Assembly (NCBI GenBank): GCA_964531335.1
Contig: CAZHEV010000015.1
Span: 5,897-69,896 of the forward strand
Reading direction: 5' to 3'
Length of the DNA stretch: 64,000 bases
Source: CAZHEV01 sp964531335 [NCBI: uncultured bacterium]
Lineage (GTDB): Bacteria > Eisenbacteria > RBG-16-71-46 > CAZHEV01
In this document: piece after piece, positions 45,536-54,644 of the stretch
Numbering within the stretch: position 1 is the first letter of the stretch
Layout: every line of letters starts with the position of its first letter
Program-made: the position numbers and the translations under genes
Notes under the pieces: model-generated
The model's database searches: none
What the model was told of the DNA's origin: nothing
What the model saw: the letters and a program-made list of their open reading frames with translations, nothing else

Positions 45536-45687
45536 GGGGAGTCAGGGGAGTGAGGGGAGTCTGTTTTCCCCCATCCTGATTTATCTCTACATTTCTTCTT
45601 CATTTCTCTCCTTCTCCCTTTTTCGCGATCAACTTTGCTGAAAACCGCTATAGAAGGAATCTGACTCCCCTGACTCCCTGACTCCCC
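45536..45687. repeat. inverted repeat built from GGGGAGTCA-type units
   Basis: The left arm at 45536-45563 (GGGGAGTCAGGGGAGTGAGG and on) and the right arm at 45661-45687 (CTGACTCCCCTGACTCCCTG and on) are close reverse complements made of 8-9 base tandem units. A CT/T-rich spacer of about 97 bases separates them. The right arm also encodes the ESGESDS tail of the helicase. It could be a terminator-like mRNA structure or a recombination or replication signal of the element. Confidence 0.6.
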
Positions 45688-47719
45688 CCGCGGTACCATC
45701 GTCGGTCCCTACCTTCGCCACGCGCCAAAGCGCGGCCCCGTGTTCCTTCTTGTCCATCGTTTCCAGGACAAGGCCCCCGGTGATCCTACCCTTCCACCGC
45801 CGGAAGCGATCCCCAACGGTCCTTGCGCGGGGTCGGCGGCCGTCGCTTTTGGTGTCGAGACTGGCCAGTGCGGATGCAAGATCCTCGTCGCCGCCCACCG
45901 CAAATGCCGATTCAATCGCCCGCGCCAACGTCTGAGGCTCGCCCCCGAATACCCGCCACCAGGCATCGAGGACCGTCCCAAGCACCTCCAGATCTGTGTC
46001 GGATTCCGTGCGGACCCGGTGCCTGCCGACGGCGGGATCCTCAAGCCTCAGCCACACAACCGCAGCCCGAATGACCGAGTCCCAGCCCTCGAAAGAGCCG
46101 AAACGTGACTGGCCGTGGTCTGGACGACCGGCGGCGTAGAAAGATCGCAAGAGTGTCAACGCCGCCACGACCAGACGCGGGCGTTCCTGTCGGACCCACC
46201 GGGATAGATCCTGCCGACGAAATGTCCTGTCCTCGGGGAACTCCACCTTCGGGTCCAGATCGATTGGAAGTACCCTGCGCCCCAGATCACCGCGGAATGC
46301 GATGTTGTTTCCTGTCGTGAGCCACACGGCTTCCATCGGTACGGTGACGAGGCGGTTTGTGCCCAGCACCCGATCGGTGATCTCCCTAGCCGTAAGCGCG
46401 GCCGCCAAGGCCGGAGAGCCCAGCGCACCCTCGACGTTGTCCAGTAGCACACAACGCGTCCCTTCCAGGCCGATCGTGAGCAACCGCTTACGGACCTCCT
46501 CGTCCTCCCGCGAGACAGCGAATAGCGTCGGTTCCCGGCCGGTCGCGATCAGAGATACCGCTGACGCGAGTAGCCCCTTGCCCGTGCCCGGTGTGGTCGC
46601 ACGTATGGCGAAGAGCGGCGTAGGCCCGTCAATGGCCGCCCGCCCCACCAGGGTGAGAACCGCTGCCATAGCAGCGGACCTGTCGCTCTGGGCGACGAAT
46701 GGAAACTCGCTGAACGGTTCGAGGAGCTCTTGCGCAGCAGCCTGGACTTCCTCCTCAGTAGCCTCGTCGGGGATGGGAGGAAACTCCGCATTCGGTTCGT
46801 AGAGGAACCCTGTACCCGGATCGTAGCCTGGCGTATCGAGGATCGTCCCGTCGGGTCTCAGGGTCGGGGTCTCGATCACGCCCTCGAGCCTCAGGAAGGG
46901 CCACTCGCCCCGGGCAAGCAGTGTTTCCGAAACCCAGTTCGGTGGGATTGCCGGACGCAGGCCCTCCTCCCTGAGCGCAAACCACCGTGCGCTGCGCGCC
47001 AGGCGGTCCCGGAGGTGTGCAACGTTCATCGGTTCGATCACAGGCGCCCCCGGGGGCCGGGTCAGGCCCGCGATCTTCGGCGCTTCCTCGCGCACGATTC
47101 TGACCAGCATCCTGGCCCGCTTGTATGTCCCGTTGCCGGGCCAGGCCAAGAGAACCCCCTGGGCCTGGTCCGCAAACTCCGCCAGGTCGTTTCGGATCAC
47201 AATGTCGGGGCGCTGGGCCGGGGCCTCTGTGCTCTGAGCCTCACCGCCCTGATTCTGTGGCTGATCCGGTGTGAGGCTTGTATGGCCCCGCTTCTCCTCG
47301 GACGGCGTGCCGACCGCCCGAAGCGCCTCACCCGCTCGCAGCAGCGCCCGCTCGATCTCGGCGCTGGTGAGCGGAGCCGATACACTTTCCGCTGAATTGG
47401 TTTCAGACTGCGCTGGCCGACCATCGTCGCCTCCACCGGAACCGTCTCCATTGCTGCCCTCCCCGTCGCCCTCCGAGACCGCCTCGGCCAGGCGACTCTT
47501 CTCCTCTTTGAGAGCCGCGCGGATCAAGCGGCGCCGGTCAGGGTCGCGATCAAGGCGCACAACGTCCGTCGCCAGCGGGAGTTCCCCACGGGTCAGGGCG
47601 ATTCGGGCTTTGGGCAAACCATCCGAATCTCTGCCGACGTGCGTGATGACGATCTGGGCGTCGGTTTTCCCGATGGGCTCGCTGATCGCCGCAGGGAGTT
47701 CGTGCAGCCTGGTTCTCAT
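45629..47719 (-). CDS. phage/element-type helicase or ATPase
   Basis: This 696-residue protein has a low-complexity acidic linker (about 80-115) and a C-terminal ATPase module with Walker A ATTPGTGKGLLA (374-385), Walker B CVLLDNVEG (423-431), and an SF3/primase-helicase style sensor region (VWLTTGNNIAFRGDLGRRVL). Similar proteins unwind DNA in phages and integrative elements. Its stop lies within the inverted repeat. The ATG overlaps the primase-like stop as ATGA, so the two are translated together. I cannot name a closer family. Confidence 0.7.
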   Translation of the reverse strand: MRTRLHELPAAISEPIGKTDAQIVITHVGRDSDGLPKARIALTRGELPLATDVVRLDRDPDRRRLIRAALKEEKSRLAEAVSEGDGEGSNGDGSGGGDDGRPAQSETNSAESVSAPLTSAEIERALLRAGEALRAVGTPSEEKRGHTSLTPDQPQNQGGEAQSTEAPAQRPDIVIRNDLAEFADQAQGVLLAWPGNGTYKRARMLVRIVREEAPKIAGLTRPPGAPVIEPMNVAHLRDRLARSARWFALREEGLRPAIPPNWVSETLLARGEWPFLRLEGVIETPTLRPDGTILDTPGYDPGTGFLYEPNAEFPPIPDEATEEEVQAAAQELLEPFSEFPFVAQSDRSAAMAAVLTLVGRAAIDGPTPLFAIRATTPGTGKGLLASAVSLIATGREPTLFAVSREDEEVRKRLLTIGLEGTRCVLLDNVEGALGSPALAAALTAREITDRVLGTNRLVTVPMEAVWLTTGNNIAFRGDLGRRVLPIDLDPKVEFPEDRTFRRQDLSRWVRQERPRLVVAALTLLRSFYAAGRPDHGQSRFGSFEGWDSVIRAAVVWLRLEDPAVGRHRVRTESDTDLEVLGTVLDAWWRVFGGEPQTLARAIESAFAVGGDEDLASALASLDTKSDGRRPRARTVGDRFRRWKGRITGGLVLETMDKKEHGAALWRVAKVGTDDGTAGGVRESGESDSFYSGFQQS

Positions 47720-48786
47720 TGACGAGCCTCCTCGTGCAAAGTCATCGCCGACAGTGCGCCTTCTCGCCGCAGCGGCAACGCACAGGAAGCCAGCGGCCAG
47801 TCGCTTAAATAGATCGAAAGCCCGGCGAGGATCGCGTCATCTATTCCCTTGTACCGGCGGTCCCACGTGGCGATGGCGACAGGGTGGCCGGCCCAGAAGA
47901 GCCCTCTGGCCAGCTCGAGTTGCTGGCGAGCAACGAGTGGGTTTGTGTCGGCATCGGCATCGTAGGCGATAGTGACCGCGACTTTGCGAGGAAGCAGATC
48001 AAGTGCCCGGCGCCAGTTGGACACACCGGCAACGCCGATCACGTGAGCGCTCAGGTGCCAGGCAGCGACCGCCGCCTTGAGACTGCCTTCGGTGATGAAG
48101 ATCTGACTGCCGGTGGTCATCCCCGGCCTCCAGCAGGCTACAGGAGCTCCGGGAGAGACGCCGCCGGGCTTTCCCCGCGATGAGTACCAGATGTAACGCG
48201 GGGCGGCCGCCCCGGGGCGGTCAAGGCGAACCTGGAAGGCCTGGATGTTGCCTGCTGGGTCGGGAACAGGCACCAGGATGCCAGGCGCGGTCGCACGGCA
48301 CACCCATTGGGCGCCTTGGTCGAGGTAGAAGCCGGGCACGCCGTGCAGGACATCTGCATTGCCCAGCCGACCGATGACGCGCCCGGCGGTCCACCTCCTG
48401 CGCCCAAGATCCCGCGGGGGCGTTGAGGCGAAGCCATCCAAAGCGGCGATGGGTAGGCCACGGGAGTGCAGCAGGTGATCCTTGTGGCGGGCGTGCAAAC
48501 CGAGCTCATCAGCCAAGGTCCGGTAGACCAAGTCGCGCCGGTCAAGGGGAGCAAGACGCGCGGTGGCATTGACGAGGTGGATTGACGAAGATGGGCAAGA
48601 AGGTTCATCGGTGAGCCGGTGGAGCCAGCCGCCGTTTCGCAGCGCACGCCCGCTCTCAACCCTCATGCAACAGGCCACTGTGCCGTCGGTGCTGACGCTG
48701 CACCAGTCGATCTTGCTGCATACGGGGCAAGGGCTGCGCCGGCTGACTCGGTTCCAACCCCGAGAGGCGGACAGATATGCGCTCAT
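47716..48786 (-). CDS. primase-like protein with zinc finger and Toprim-type domain
   Basis: The 356-residue protein starts with a zinc-binding segment (SPCPVCSKIDWCSVSTDGTV, ACC at 38-40), as in DnaG-type and phage primases. A central region follows (AFQVRLDRPGAAAP). A Toprim-like core then has IFITEGSLKAAVAAWHL (conserved Glu) and AYDADADTNPLVARQQLE (DxD). It is likely the initiator or primer synthase of the element, working with the helicase that overlaps it. It is the first gene of the leftward five-gene module. Confidence 0.75.
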   Translation of the reverse strand: MSAYLSASRGWNRVSRRSPCPVCSKIDWCSVSTDGTVACCMRVESGRALRNGGWLHRLTDEPSCPSSSIHLVNATARLAPLDRRDLVYRTLADELGLHARHKDHLLHSRGLPIAALDGFASTPPRDLGRRRWTAGRVIGRLGNADVLHGVPGFYLDQGAQWVCRATAPGILVPVPDPAGNIQAFQVRLDRPGAAAPRYIWYSSRGKPGGVSPGAPVACWRPGMTTGSQIFITEGSLKAAVAAWHLSAHVIGVAGVSNWRRALDLLPRKVAVTIAYDADADTNPLVARQQLELARGLFWAGHPVAIATWDRRYKGIDDAILAGLSIYLSDWPLASCALPLRREGALSAMTLHEEARQ

Positions 48787-48842
48787 GGCACAAGTCCTCC
48801 AACGAGTTCATGAAGCATCCGGTGCGACTACGCTGAATCGTG

Positions 48843-48885
48843 ACGAATTCGTGAAAACCCGACCAATCTAAATCTAGTTTAGATT
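48843..48885. promoter_or_regulatory. two palindromes ahead of the primase operon
   Basis: ACGAATTCGT (48843-48852) is a perfect 10-base palindrome. At 48865-48885, AATCTAAA and TTTAGATT flank TCTAG. They lie 57-99 bases upstream of the primase start, where the leftward promoter should be, and look like operators for an element-encoded regulator. No repressor gene is evident nearby. Confidence 0.5.
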
Positions 48886-49041
48886 CGTCGCTCGCTCCGC
48901 CGGGTGGCCGCGTGCCCTGCCGGCTTCTCCAAGCGAACTTCCAGGCAGGCAGGTTCATGGGCCCGTCGGACTCCCCTACAGAGAAAGGGGGTCCGGTCAG
49001 CAGAATGGGGACAGGGACAGAACCAGAATGGAAGGCGAGGC

Positions 49042-49233
49042 TTAGCAGGATGGCTTTTCCTTGTGAATGTGCGCCTTGAGCAATTCGCGACAGGCAGGCG
49101 CATGCTCGCGGACCACGATGAGTGGATTCGCCTCACGGCCCCGCACCTTCCCGAGCCCGTCCGCGATCGCCCGGATGCGCTCTCGACCTGCTTCGTGCTC
49201 CGGTTCAGTGGGCAGAGCCGCGCGGCCTCGTTG
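49042..49233 (-). pseudogene. possible remnant of a small gene
   Basis: An open stretch without a usable start codon reads, near its end, REANPLIVVREHAPACRELL and HIHKEKPSC, with strong G/C bias at third positions, unlike the neighbouring frames. It ends at TAA 49042-49044, and an upstream in-frame stop at 49234-49236 limits it to 64 codons. I do not recognise the family. The rest of 48886-49566 holds no convincing gene. Confidence 0.3.
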
Positions 49234-49566
49234 TCATGCGAGGTCATGGTATAACGTCCGCACCGGAACCGGCTGGCGTGTTGGAGCTCTGTAGCTCGCA
49301 GAAGAAATGACTTTGGAGACCGGGAATGCACGACGGCTCGTCCAGGACGAGCTCGCAACGCCCGTTCACAATTGAGGAGCAGGACTGACGGGAACATGCT
49401 GGAGCTGCTGTGAGGGTCACGAGATCGCCCAGTCGGGACCTGGGCGGCCAGGCAACCATCCGCGAGTCACAATCAGCACGATTGGCAATGCCCGCGCGTA
49501 TCAGGTCTTCAGGAGGTGCAGTGGGAGCTCGACAGGGTGTGAGGCCGAATGCCAACTCCCCCTTCA

Positions 49567-49917
49567 TCAGAAGACGAGCGCTCGATCCGCGGCCTCCGTC
49601 CATTTCGTCAGCTCCTCCATGGAACTACGCTTCGCCCCCTCCACAAGGTTCTCAGCCTTGATTCCCCGGGCGTCAACGCAGGAACCGCACAGTCCGATTC
49701 TCACGCGCCTTACCGTAAGGCCCTTCAGCGTTCGTTGGATGTTGTAATAGCCACTCGGCGTGACCTGTCCGCTCACTCCGCTCCCCACGGCGTCGCCCAT
49801 GAGAAACACGGAGATCTCATTTCCCTCACCCTTGGCCGGCATGCTAGCCAGGCGAAGGCCGTTGTAGGTCCTTTCGGTCCCATATGGGGGATCATTGAGG
49901 ATGAAGAGATACTTCAT
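49567..49917 (-). CDS. DsrE-family protein
   Basis: This 116-residue protein matches the DsrE/DsrF-like fold. It starts KYLFILNDPPYGTERTYNGL, has VFLMGDAVGSG, GYYNIQRTLKGL and a cysteine region RIGLCGSCVDARGI, and ends ELTKWTEAADRALVF. DsrE-like proteins carry or transfer sulfur or bind small thiols; the cysteines near position 80 fit such a role. The ATG follows GGAAGGGAGCCGGC. It is isolated on the minus strand within the accessory region, perhaps cargo useful to a sulfur-metabolising host. Confidence 0.8.
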   Translation of the reverse strand: MKYLFILNDPPYGTERTYNGLRLASMPAKGEGNEISVFLMGDAVGSGVSGQVTPSGYYNIQRTLKGLTVRRVRIGLCGSCVDARGIKAENLVEGAKRSSMEELTKWTEAADRALVF

Positions 49918-50359
49918 GCCGGCTCCCTTCCTTGGGAGTCACCACCCCAATTGCAGCGGTGGCCAGTCGTTTCGAATCGGTGCGAGGAAGTAGTCTCGAA
50001 GGCGCCGCCGGCCGGCGCCGGGACGGCACGTGGATTGGGATCCTTTTGATACTGCTTTAAGCCCCCGATCTTCAAAGGAAGAGGGGGCAACGGCCAGACT
50101 AGGGTTTCGCCTGTTGACAAGACGCCTGGTGCGCGGCAGCGGTCCCTTCATCCCACTGTGGCGCGGTGGTCCATTTCATTCAAGGGACCGAACCGCAGCC
50201 ACAGAACCTGGCCAGGACAAGTTGGTTGCAGCAGCGGGGCTGTGATAGTCTTTTGCTAATGCAGGATGGTGCTGAATGACCAATCGCCTGACCCCTCCCC
50301 GACGATGAAGTCCCCGGGAGAGCAGGGGCTACGTCACGTCAAGAAACTCACCGGACTCT
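49918..50359. other. gap without recognisable gene
   Basis: This is a 442-base divergent spacer between the DsrE-family gene (minus) and the 502-residue protein gene (plus). Short open frames on both strands have no recognisable motif and unfavourable composition. The promoters for both genes should be here, but none is clear to me. Confidence 0.4.
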
Positions 50360-51868
50360 ATGAACCAGACCAACCCATATTGCGCGGCACTCGGTATCCC
50401 GATCCCACGCCTGGAGGCGGCCAAGGAAAGCCCGGACGCCAACTACTATTCACTCCTCATCGTCGCGCTTCTGGAGCGGGGCACGCCCATCACGCTCGCC
50501 GAGGCGGCAAGGCGCTTCGAGGAGGCGGGCGTGGCTCCCGCTGACCAAGCTCTGGCCTCGCTTAAACGGTGCAACCCGGCGCGCCCTCCCATCTATCGCG
50601 ACGGCGAGCTCTACGCCCTGGATCCGCATGACGACGAAGCCGATCTCTGGGCGTTCCGACTCGGGTTGAGACCCTCGAAGGGTGCCGCGTTGCGAGTCGT
50701 TCGGCCCGAGCCCGGTCCGCTCCCATCGCCGGACTCCCCGCTCAGCACGGGCCATCTCGATGAAGCCTGGCGGGACAGCGTGCCCGGGGGCTGGTCGGCG
50801 CAACGGGTGGCGATCTGCGTCCTCGACGCCCACGGCTCCGCTATGAAACCGGAGGCGGTTCTGGCGTTTGTCCGCGCCCGTAGCGGATGGAGTCCGCTCT
50901 CATCTAATTCCGCAAAATACTGGCGCCGGGGCGCGCCGATCCGGGTGTTGGAGGACGGTCGATGGTCGCTTGACAGGCACCACGGCGCCGTGCGGTCGGC
51001 CCGGCAGGCAATTCTCGAGAGGATAACCATGCTGCGTCGCTGGAGCGATCAGCGGCCGGGTCCAGCGGTCATCGAGGCCAACCGGCGGCATTATGAGAAA
51101 GAACGCGAGGCGCACGCTGCGCTATTGGCCCGCATGCGGCGGGTGATCATCCATGCCTTCCCCGAGACGAGGCCCGAGGCGGTTGTGCTTCTTGATGTCG
51201 GCCGGCGCGACATAAAGACCTACGTTGGAGAAGAGATCGGCGAAGTCCAGGAGGCGCTGCGCGACTACGACGTCATCGCCGCCGTGAACGTCCGGGCGTT
51301 GCTTCGAAGCCTGGCTTTCGATCCCGGGCAGCGTCGTCTGGCGGAGCTCGGTCCGCCGCAGAAGACCGCGCAGCTCAACCGACGAGGTCGGACGCTCCGC
51401 ATTACGCTCGACCTCCTGGCCAGGGGCTCGTGCGGCATCAGCCGTCCCTTCGCCGACAAGCGCGTCCTGCAGGGCTATCTCCGTCGCCGGGAGCTCTCAA
51501 GACTGCGGCGGCGACTGGAGGCGGACGCCAAATCCCTCTATGCCCTTTACCAGTACGGGCGCCTTCACGGCACCGTCCGACTCCGCTGGGGTTTCCTGGA
51601 CGACCGGATTCGCGTTCCATGGGTCCATCGCGATGAGCCGACTCTGTACCGGCTCATGCGGAGGGCCCACGACCTCGGGATTCCGTTGGATATCGTGACC
51701 GGGAGCGCGCCGGGATGGGCGCACCCGTGGGCGCGGGCTCGGCGAGGATGGGTCATCGAGGACAAGACCGGATGGCCGACGTGGCTCGTCGATGAGGATG
51801 GCTTTGCGGTTGAGGAACGGGACGTCCAGCTAGCCCGCCTCGCCGTCGGGGATAGAAACGAGCGATGA
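50360..51868 (+). CDS. protein of unknown function (502 residues), possible winged-helix N-terminus
   Basis: I do not recognise this protein. Residues about 30-60 (LLERGTPITLAEAARRFEEA) and 138-190 (GWSAQRVAICVLDAHGSAMK, PEAVLAFVRARSGWSPLSS) look like helix-turn-helix or HARE-HTH-type modules. The middle (HYEKEREAHAALLARMRRVI) is helical and the C-terminal third is arginine-rich (YLRRRELSRLRRRLEADAKS). No catalytic motif stands out. Composition and length show a real gene; the Shine-Dalgarno site is weak. The following 550-residue gene starts 67 bases downstream in the same direction, and the pair may work together. Confidence 0.65.
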   Translation: MNQTNPYCAALGIPIPRLEAAKESPDANYYSLLIVALLERGTPITLAEAARRFEEAGVAPADQALASLKRCNPARPPIYRDGELYALDPHDDEADLWAFRLGLRPSKGAALRVVRPEPGPLPSPDSPLSTGHLDEAWRDSVPGGWSAQRVAICVLDAHGSAMKPEAVLAFVRARSGWSPLSSNSAKYWRRGAPIRVLEDGRWSLDRHHGAVRSARQAILERITMLRRWSDQRPGPAVIEANRRHYEKEREAHAALLARMRRVIIHAFPETRPEAVVLLDVGRRDIKTYVGEEIGEVQEALRDYDVIAAVNVRALLRSLAFDPGQRRLAELGPPQKTAQLNRRGRTLRITLDLLARGSCGISRPFADKRVLQGYLRRRELSRLRRRLEADAKSLYALYQYGRLHGTVRLRWGFLDDRIRVPWVHRDEPTLYRLMRRAHDLGIPLDIVTGSAPGWAHPWARARRGWVIEDKTGWPTWLVDEDGFAVEERDVQLARLAVGDRNER

Positions 51869-51935
51869 CCAGGGGCAAGAACTCCGGGTGCGCTTCAATG
51901 CCGACCACACAGGACGGTTGCAAGAGGAGGAAGGG

Positions 51936-53588
51936 GTGAAAACGGGAGAAGGCCGAGCGACATTCGGGGCCAAGGAGCAACGCGAACTCGAGGACGCCCT
52001 CGCTGCCATGACGGCCGAGGAGTTAAGGAGCTTCCTGCTCGACGCGGTGGACCGGCTGGACGAGGAGCCGCGAGTCGAGCTCCTGGATTTCCTGGTCGTG
52101 CGCGCAGCCACTGGTGCGTCCGGATGGAAGCCGGCGTCCCCGCCTGCGGGCACCGTCGATAAAGTCAAGGAGTTCGTCGCAGCCGCGAGGCGTCTTGGCT
52201 GCGCCGAGCCCTCAGAGGCGGATGCCTATCTCCGCGTGGGGACCAGGGCGTTTCTTGCAGGAGACGTTGAGACCGCGCACGCCATCCTAGAGTCCCTCCT
52301 CTTGCCCATGGCCGACGCCGAGATCGATCTAGGCCAGCATGAAATGGTGGATGAAGTGCTCACGGTTGACATTCACGGCTGCGCCGCTCAGTACGTCATG
52401 AGCGTGTACGTGACCACTCCGCTTGATCGCAGGGCCGAAGCCGTGCACTTGGCGATGAAGGCCGTCCGCGGGATCACCTCGTTCTGGTCGCCGCTCGAAC
52501 AGTTGGAACAAATCGCCGCCGTCCCCCTTCCCGACCTGGATCACTTCCTCCCGCTGTGGCTGCGATACCTTGAGGAGCAACCGTCATCCGAAGGCGAATG
52601 GGAAAGCGACCTCGATCGCTGGCTCCGGGAGGCCGCCCTGCGTCTTGAAGGCGTAGCCGGTCTCGAACGGATAGCACGGAAGTCGAAGAAACCCGAGACC
52701 TTGCGGACATGGTGCGACGCCCTGGCGGAGTTGGGAGACTGGCCCGCGGCCTTGCGCGCCTGCGACGACGCCGCGGAGATGCTTGGTGCGTCGCACTGGC
52801 GAGGCGACTTCCTCGATGGAGCGGCACTCGCCGCAAGACAGCTCGGCCGCAGCGATGCCGTCGATCGGCTCGAAGCAGCGTGGCTCGCCGCCCCGTCTCT
52901 GGTGCGCCTCCTCCGTTGGCTCGGGGCCGACACACAGCAATCCGACGAAATGAATCGCGACACGATCGTGGAGCGCGCCAGGAAGGCGATCAAGGAGTGC
53001 CCGGCGAAGTCAGGCAGCCAGCTGGGGCTGCTATACGTCCTCACCGGGAATGCACAGGCTGCCGCGGACATCCTGGCGAACGCCCCCGGCTTGGGCTGGT
53101 CGAACGAGGGTCACCCCGGCCGTGTCCTGTTTCCGGCGTTCGCGGGTCTCCTGGTCGAGGGAACAACGGCGACGCTTGCCCCAAAGGTCTACGCGGAGCT
53201 GCGCAAGAGATGGTGGGATCCCGCGTGCCTGCTCGCCGAGCACGAGAACAACCAAGAAGTGCCCCAAAAACTCACGGTACCATCGATCCTGGAACTGATC
53301 GTCCGGGCCGTTCCGGGCGAGGGGATAGAGCCGCAGGGACGCCTGGCCATGTTTAAGGCGATGCAAACAGCGGCCGCGAGGCGCCTGGAGGGAGTGCTCG
53401 AGAACAAGCACCGCCGGAGCTACGGCCATGCAGCGATCCTGATCGCCTGTTGCCTCGAGCTCTCACCGGTAATCGGGGAACGGGATTCGGTCGCGAATTG
53501 GATCGACGGCCTGCGCAGAGAGTGCTCGCGGTTCAAAGCGTTCCAGAGGGAACTCGAGACCGCGCTCGGCTCGATTACGGAAGCCTAA
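51936..53588 (+). CDS. helical-repeat protein of unknown function (550 residues)
   Basis: This protein is rich in alpha helices that repeat in TPR-like fashion (AGDVETAHAILESLLLPMAD, LAELGDWPAALRACDDAAEM, LLYVLTGNAQAAADILANAP). Its N-terminus (AMTAEELRSFLLDAVDRLDE, EPRVELLDFLVVRAA) resembles helical regions seen next to SWIM zinc-finger proteins, but no zinc motif is present. I infer a scaffold or interaction role. The GTG at 51936 has GAGGAGG 5 bases upstream, better than the ATG at 51888. Confidence 0.65.
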   Translation: MKTGEGRATFGAKEQRELEDALAAMTAEELRSFLLDAVDRLDEEPRVELLDFLVVRAATGASGWKPASPPAGTVDKVKEFVAAARRLGCAEPSEADAYLRVGTRAFLAGDVETAHAILESLLLPMADAEIDLGQHEMVDEVLTVDIHGCAAQYVMSVYVTTPLDRRAEAVHLAMKAVRGITSFWSPLEQLEQIAAVPLPDLDHFLPLWLRYLEEQPSSEGEWESDLDRWLREAALRLEGVAGLERIARKSKKPETLRTWCDALAELGDWPAALRACDDAAEMLGASHWRGDFLDGAALAARQLGRSDAVDRLEAAWLAAPSLVRLLRWLGADTQQSDEMNRDTIVERARKAIKECPAKSGSQLGLLYVLTGNAQAAADILANAPGLGWSNEGHPGRVLFPAFAGLLVEGTTATLAPKVYAELRKRWWDPACLLAEHENNQEVPQKLTVPSILELIVRAVPGEGIEPQGRLAMFKAMQTAAARRLEGVLENKHRRSYGHAAILIACCLELSPVIGERDSVANWIDGLRRECSRFKAFQRELETALGSITEA

Positions 53589-53608
53589 CCCGTTGTTCCC
53601 ACGAGCGC

Positions 53609-54474
53609 GTGAGCGGCAAACGCCAGACGAGATTCACCAAAGGCGCAGGCTTCCCTCCGACCGATATTCCCCTTTTCACGCCTTCGGCAACACTGGCTTC
53701 AGCCATCGATGAGCTGACTGAGGAGATCGTGGTCGTCTCCGGGCCCGACAGCGACCGGGCGGAATCGGTGAGCACGCCGGATTTCGCGCAGTGCGCAAAC
53801 GTCGCTTGGCTCCGGCATACCAACGGCCTCGAGGGATTCATCGCGTTTCGGGACGTGGTCCACGGCGACGGCACGCTTACCCTTCAGATCCTTGCGCGCG
53901 GGGCTGCCTCGACACCGCCCCGACCGCGTTCAATGCGGGAACGCGCGTGTGGTTCATCTCCTACAGGAGCGGAGTCGTAAACGTCCCGGCCCCGGCCGTT
54001 TCGCCCGAGAACCTCTTGCGGTTTCAGCCGTTTAATAACCAGAGCGAGTACGCCTTTGGATCATCGTTCGATCGCAACCTTTCGACTCCGAACGATCCGG
54101 CCCGATGGCAACAGGTCTACTGCCCCACCGATCTCCGATTCAATGGCTTAAGTTACCCAGATGAGATATCAGGCGAGCTCACGGTGTCTTTCGAACACCG
54201 GAATCGCCTCGCCTCCTGGAGCTACAGCGACTCGGGGAAGAAGGACATGCCGGAAAACGGCACGCAGTACAGGATCAAGGTCTATGGCGAGCTGGGAACA
54301 CTCGTCCACACTGAAAACACGACCGACAAGACATGGTCATACCTCGAGGCCGACGAGATCGCGGAGTCCGGCCTCGGGCGGCTGAACAACCACCTGCGCG
54401 TTACGGTCGAGACGTTTGACGTTAACCTCGACGAGGCGTGGCGGACGCTCGAGTGGGAATTTGATCGGGTATGA
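53609..54474 (+). pseudogene. phage tail (tip/host-specificity type) protein remnant, 5-prime truncated and frameshifted
   Basis: Two frames together read as the C-terminal end of a phage tail protein. The first (GAGFPPTDIPLFTPSATLAS, then ANVAWLRHTNGLEGFIAFRD) runs to about 53905. The second (LDTAPTAFNAGTRVWFISYR, GELTVSFEHRNRLASWSYSD, GTQYRIKVYGELGTLVHTEN) continues in the next frame to 54474. The frames join near a GGGG run (about 53909-53912); one extra G would fuse them as GGCLDTAPT. The C-terminal part resembles the fibronectin-like end of tail proteins. It is either a decayed gene or carries a sequencing error. Confidence 0.6.
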
Positions 54475-54644
54475 TAGAGACAGCGACCTCAGTGAAGTTA
54501 TCATTTGACAAGGAGTTACGGCTGTACGAATGCTCAGATTGGAGTGGAAATCGCCAGCCCTGGTAATATCCGAGGTGCCAGAACACAGATGTTGAGGGTC
54601 AATCTGCGCTCTGGTAGATTGGTCTCAGGGAGGGGGGCAGACCG

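Noticed and set aside
45536-45687. GGGGAGTCA repeats as a CRISPR array
   Set aside because: The units are 8-9 bases, tandem and inverted, with no spacers of regular length; no cas genes are nearby.
48879-49603. Frames of 116-172 codons on both strands
   Set aside because: Cys/Arg/Ser-rich composition and no family resemblance; only a short third frame (49042-49233) has coding-like codon use.
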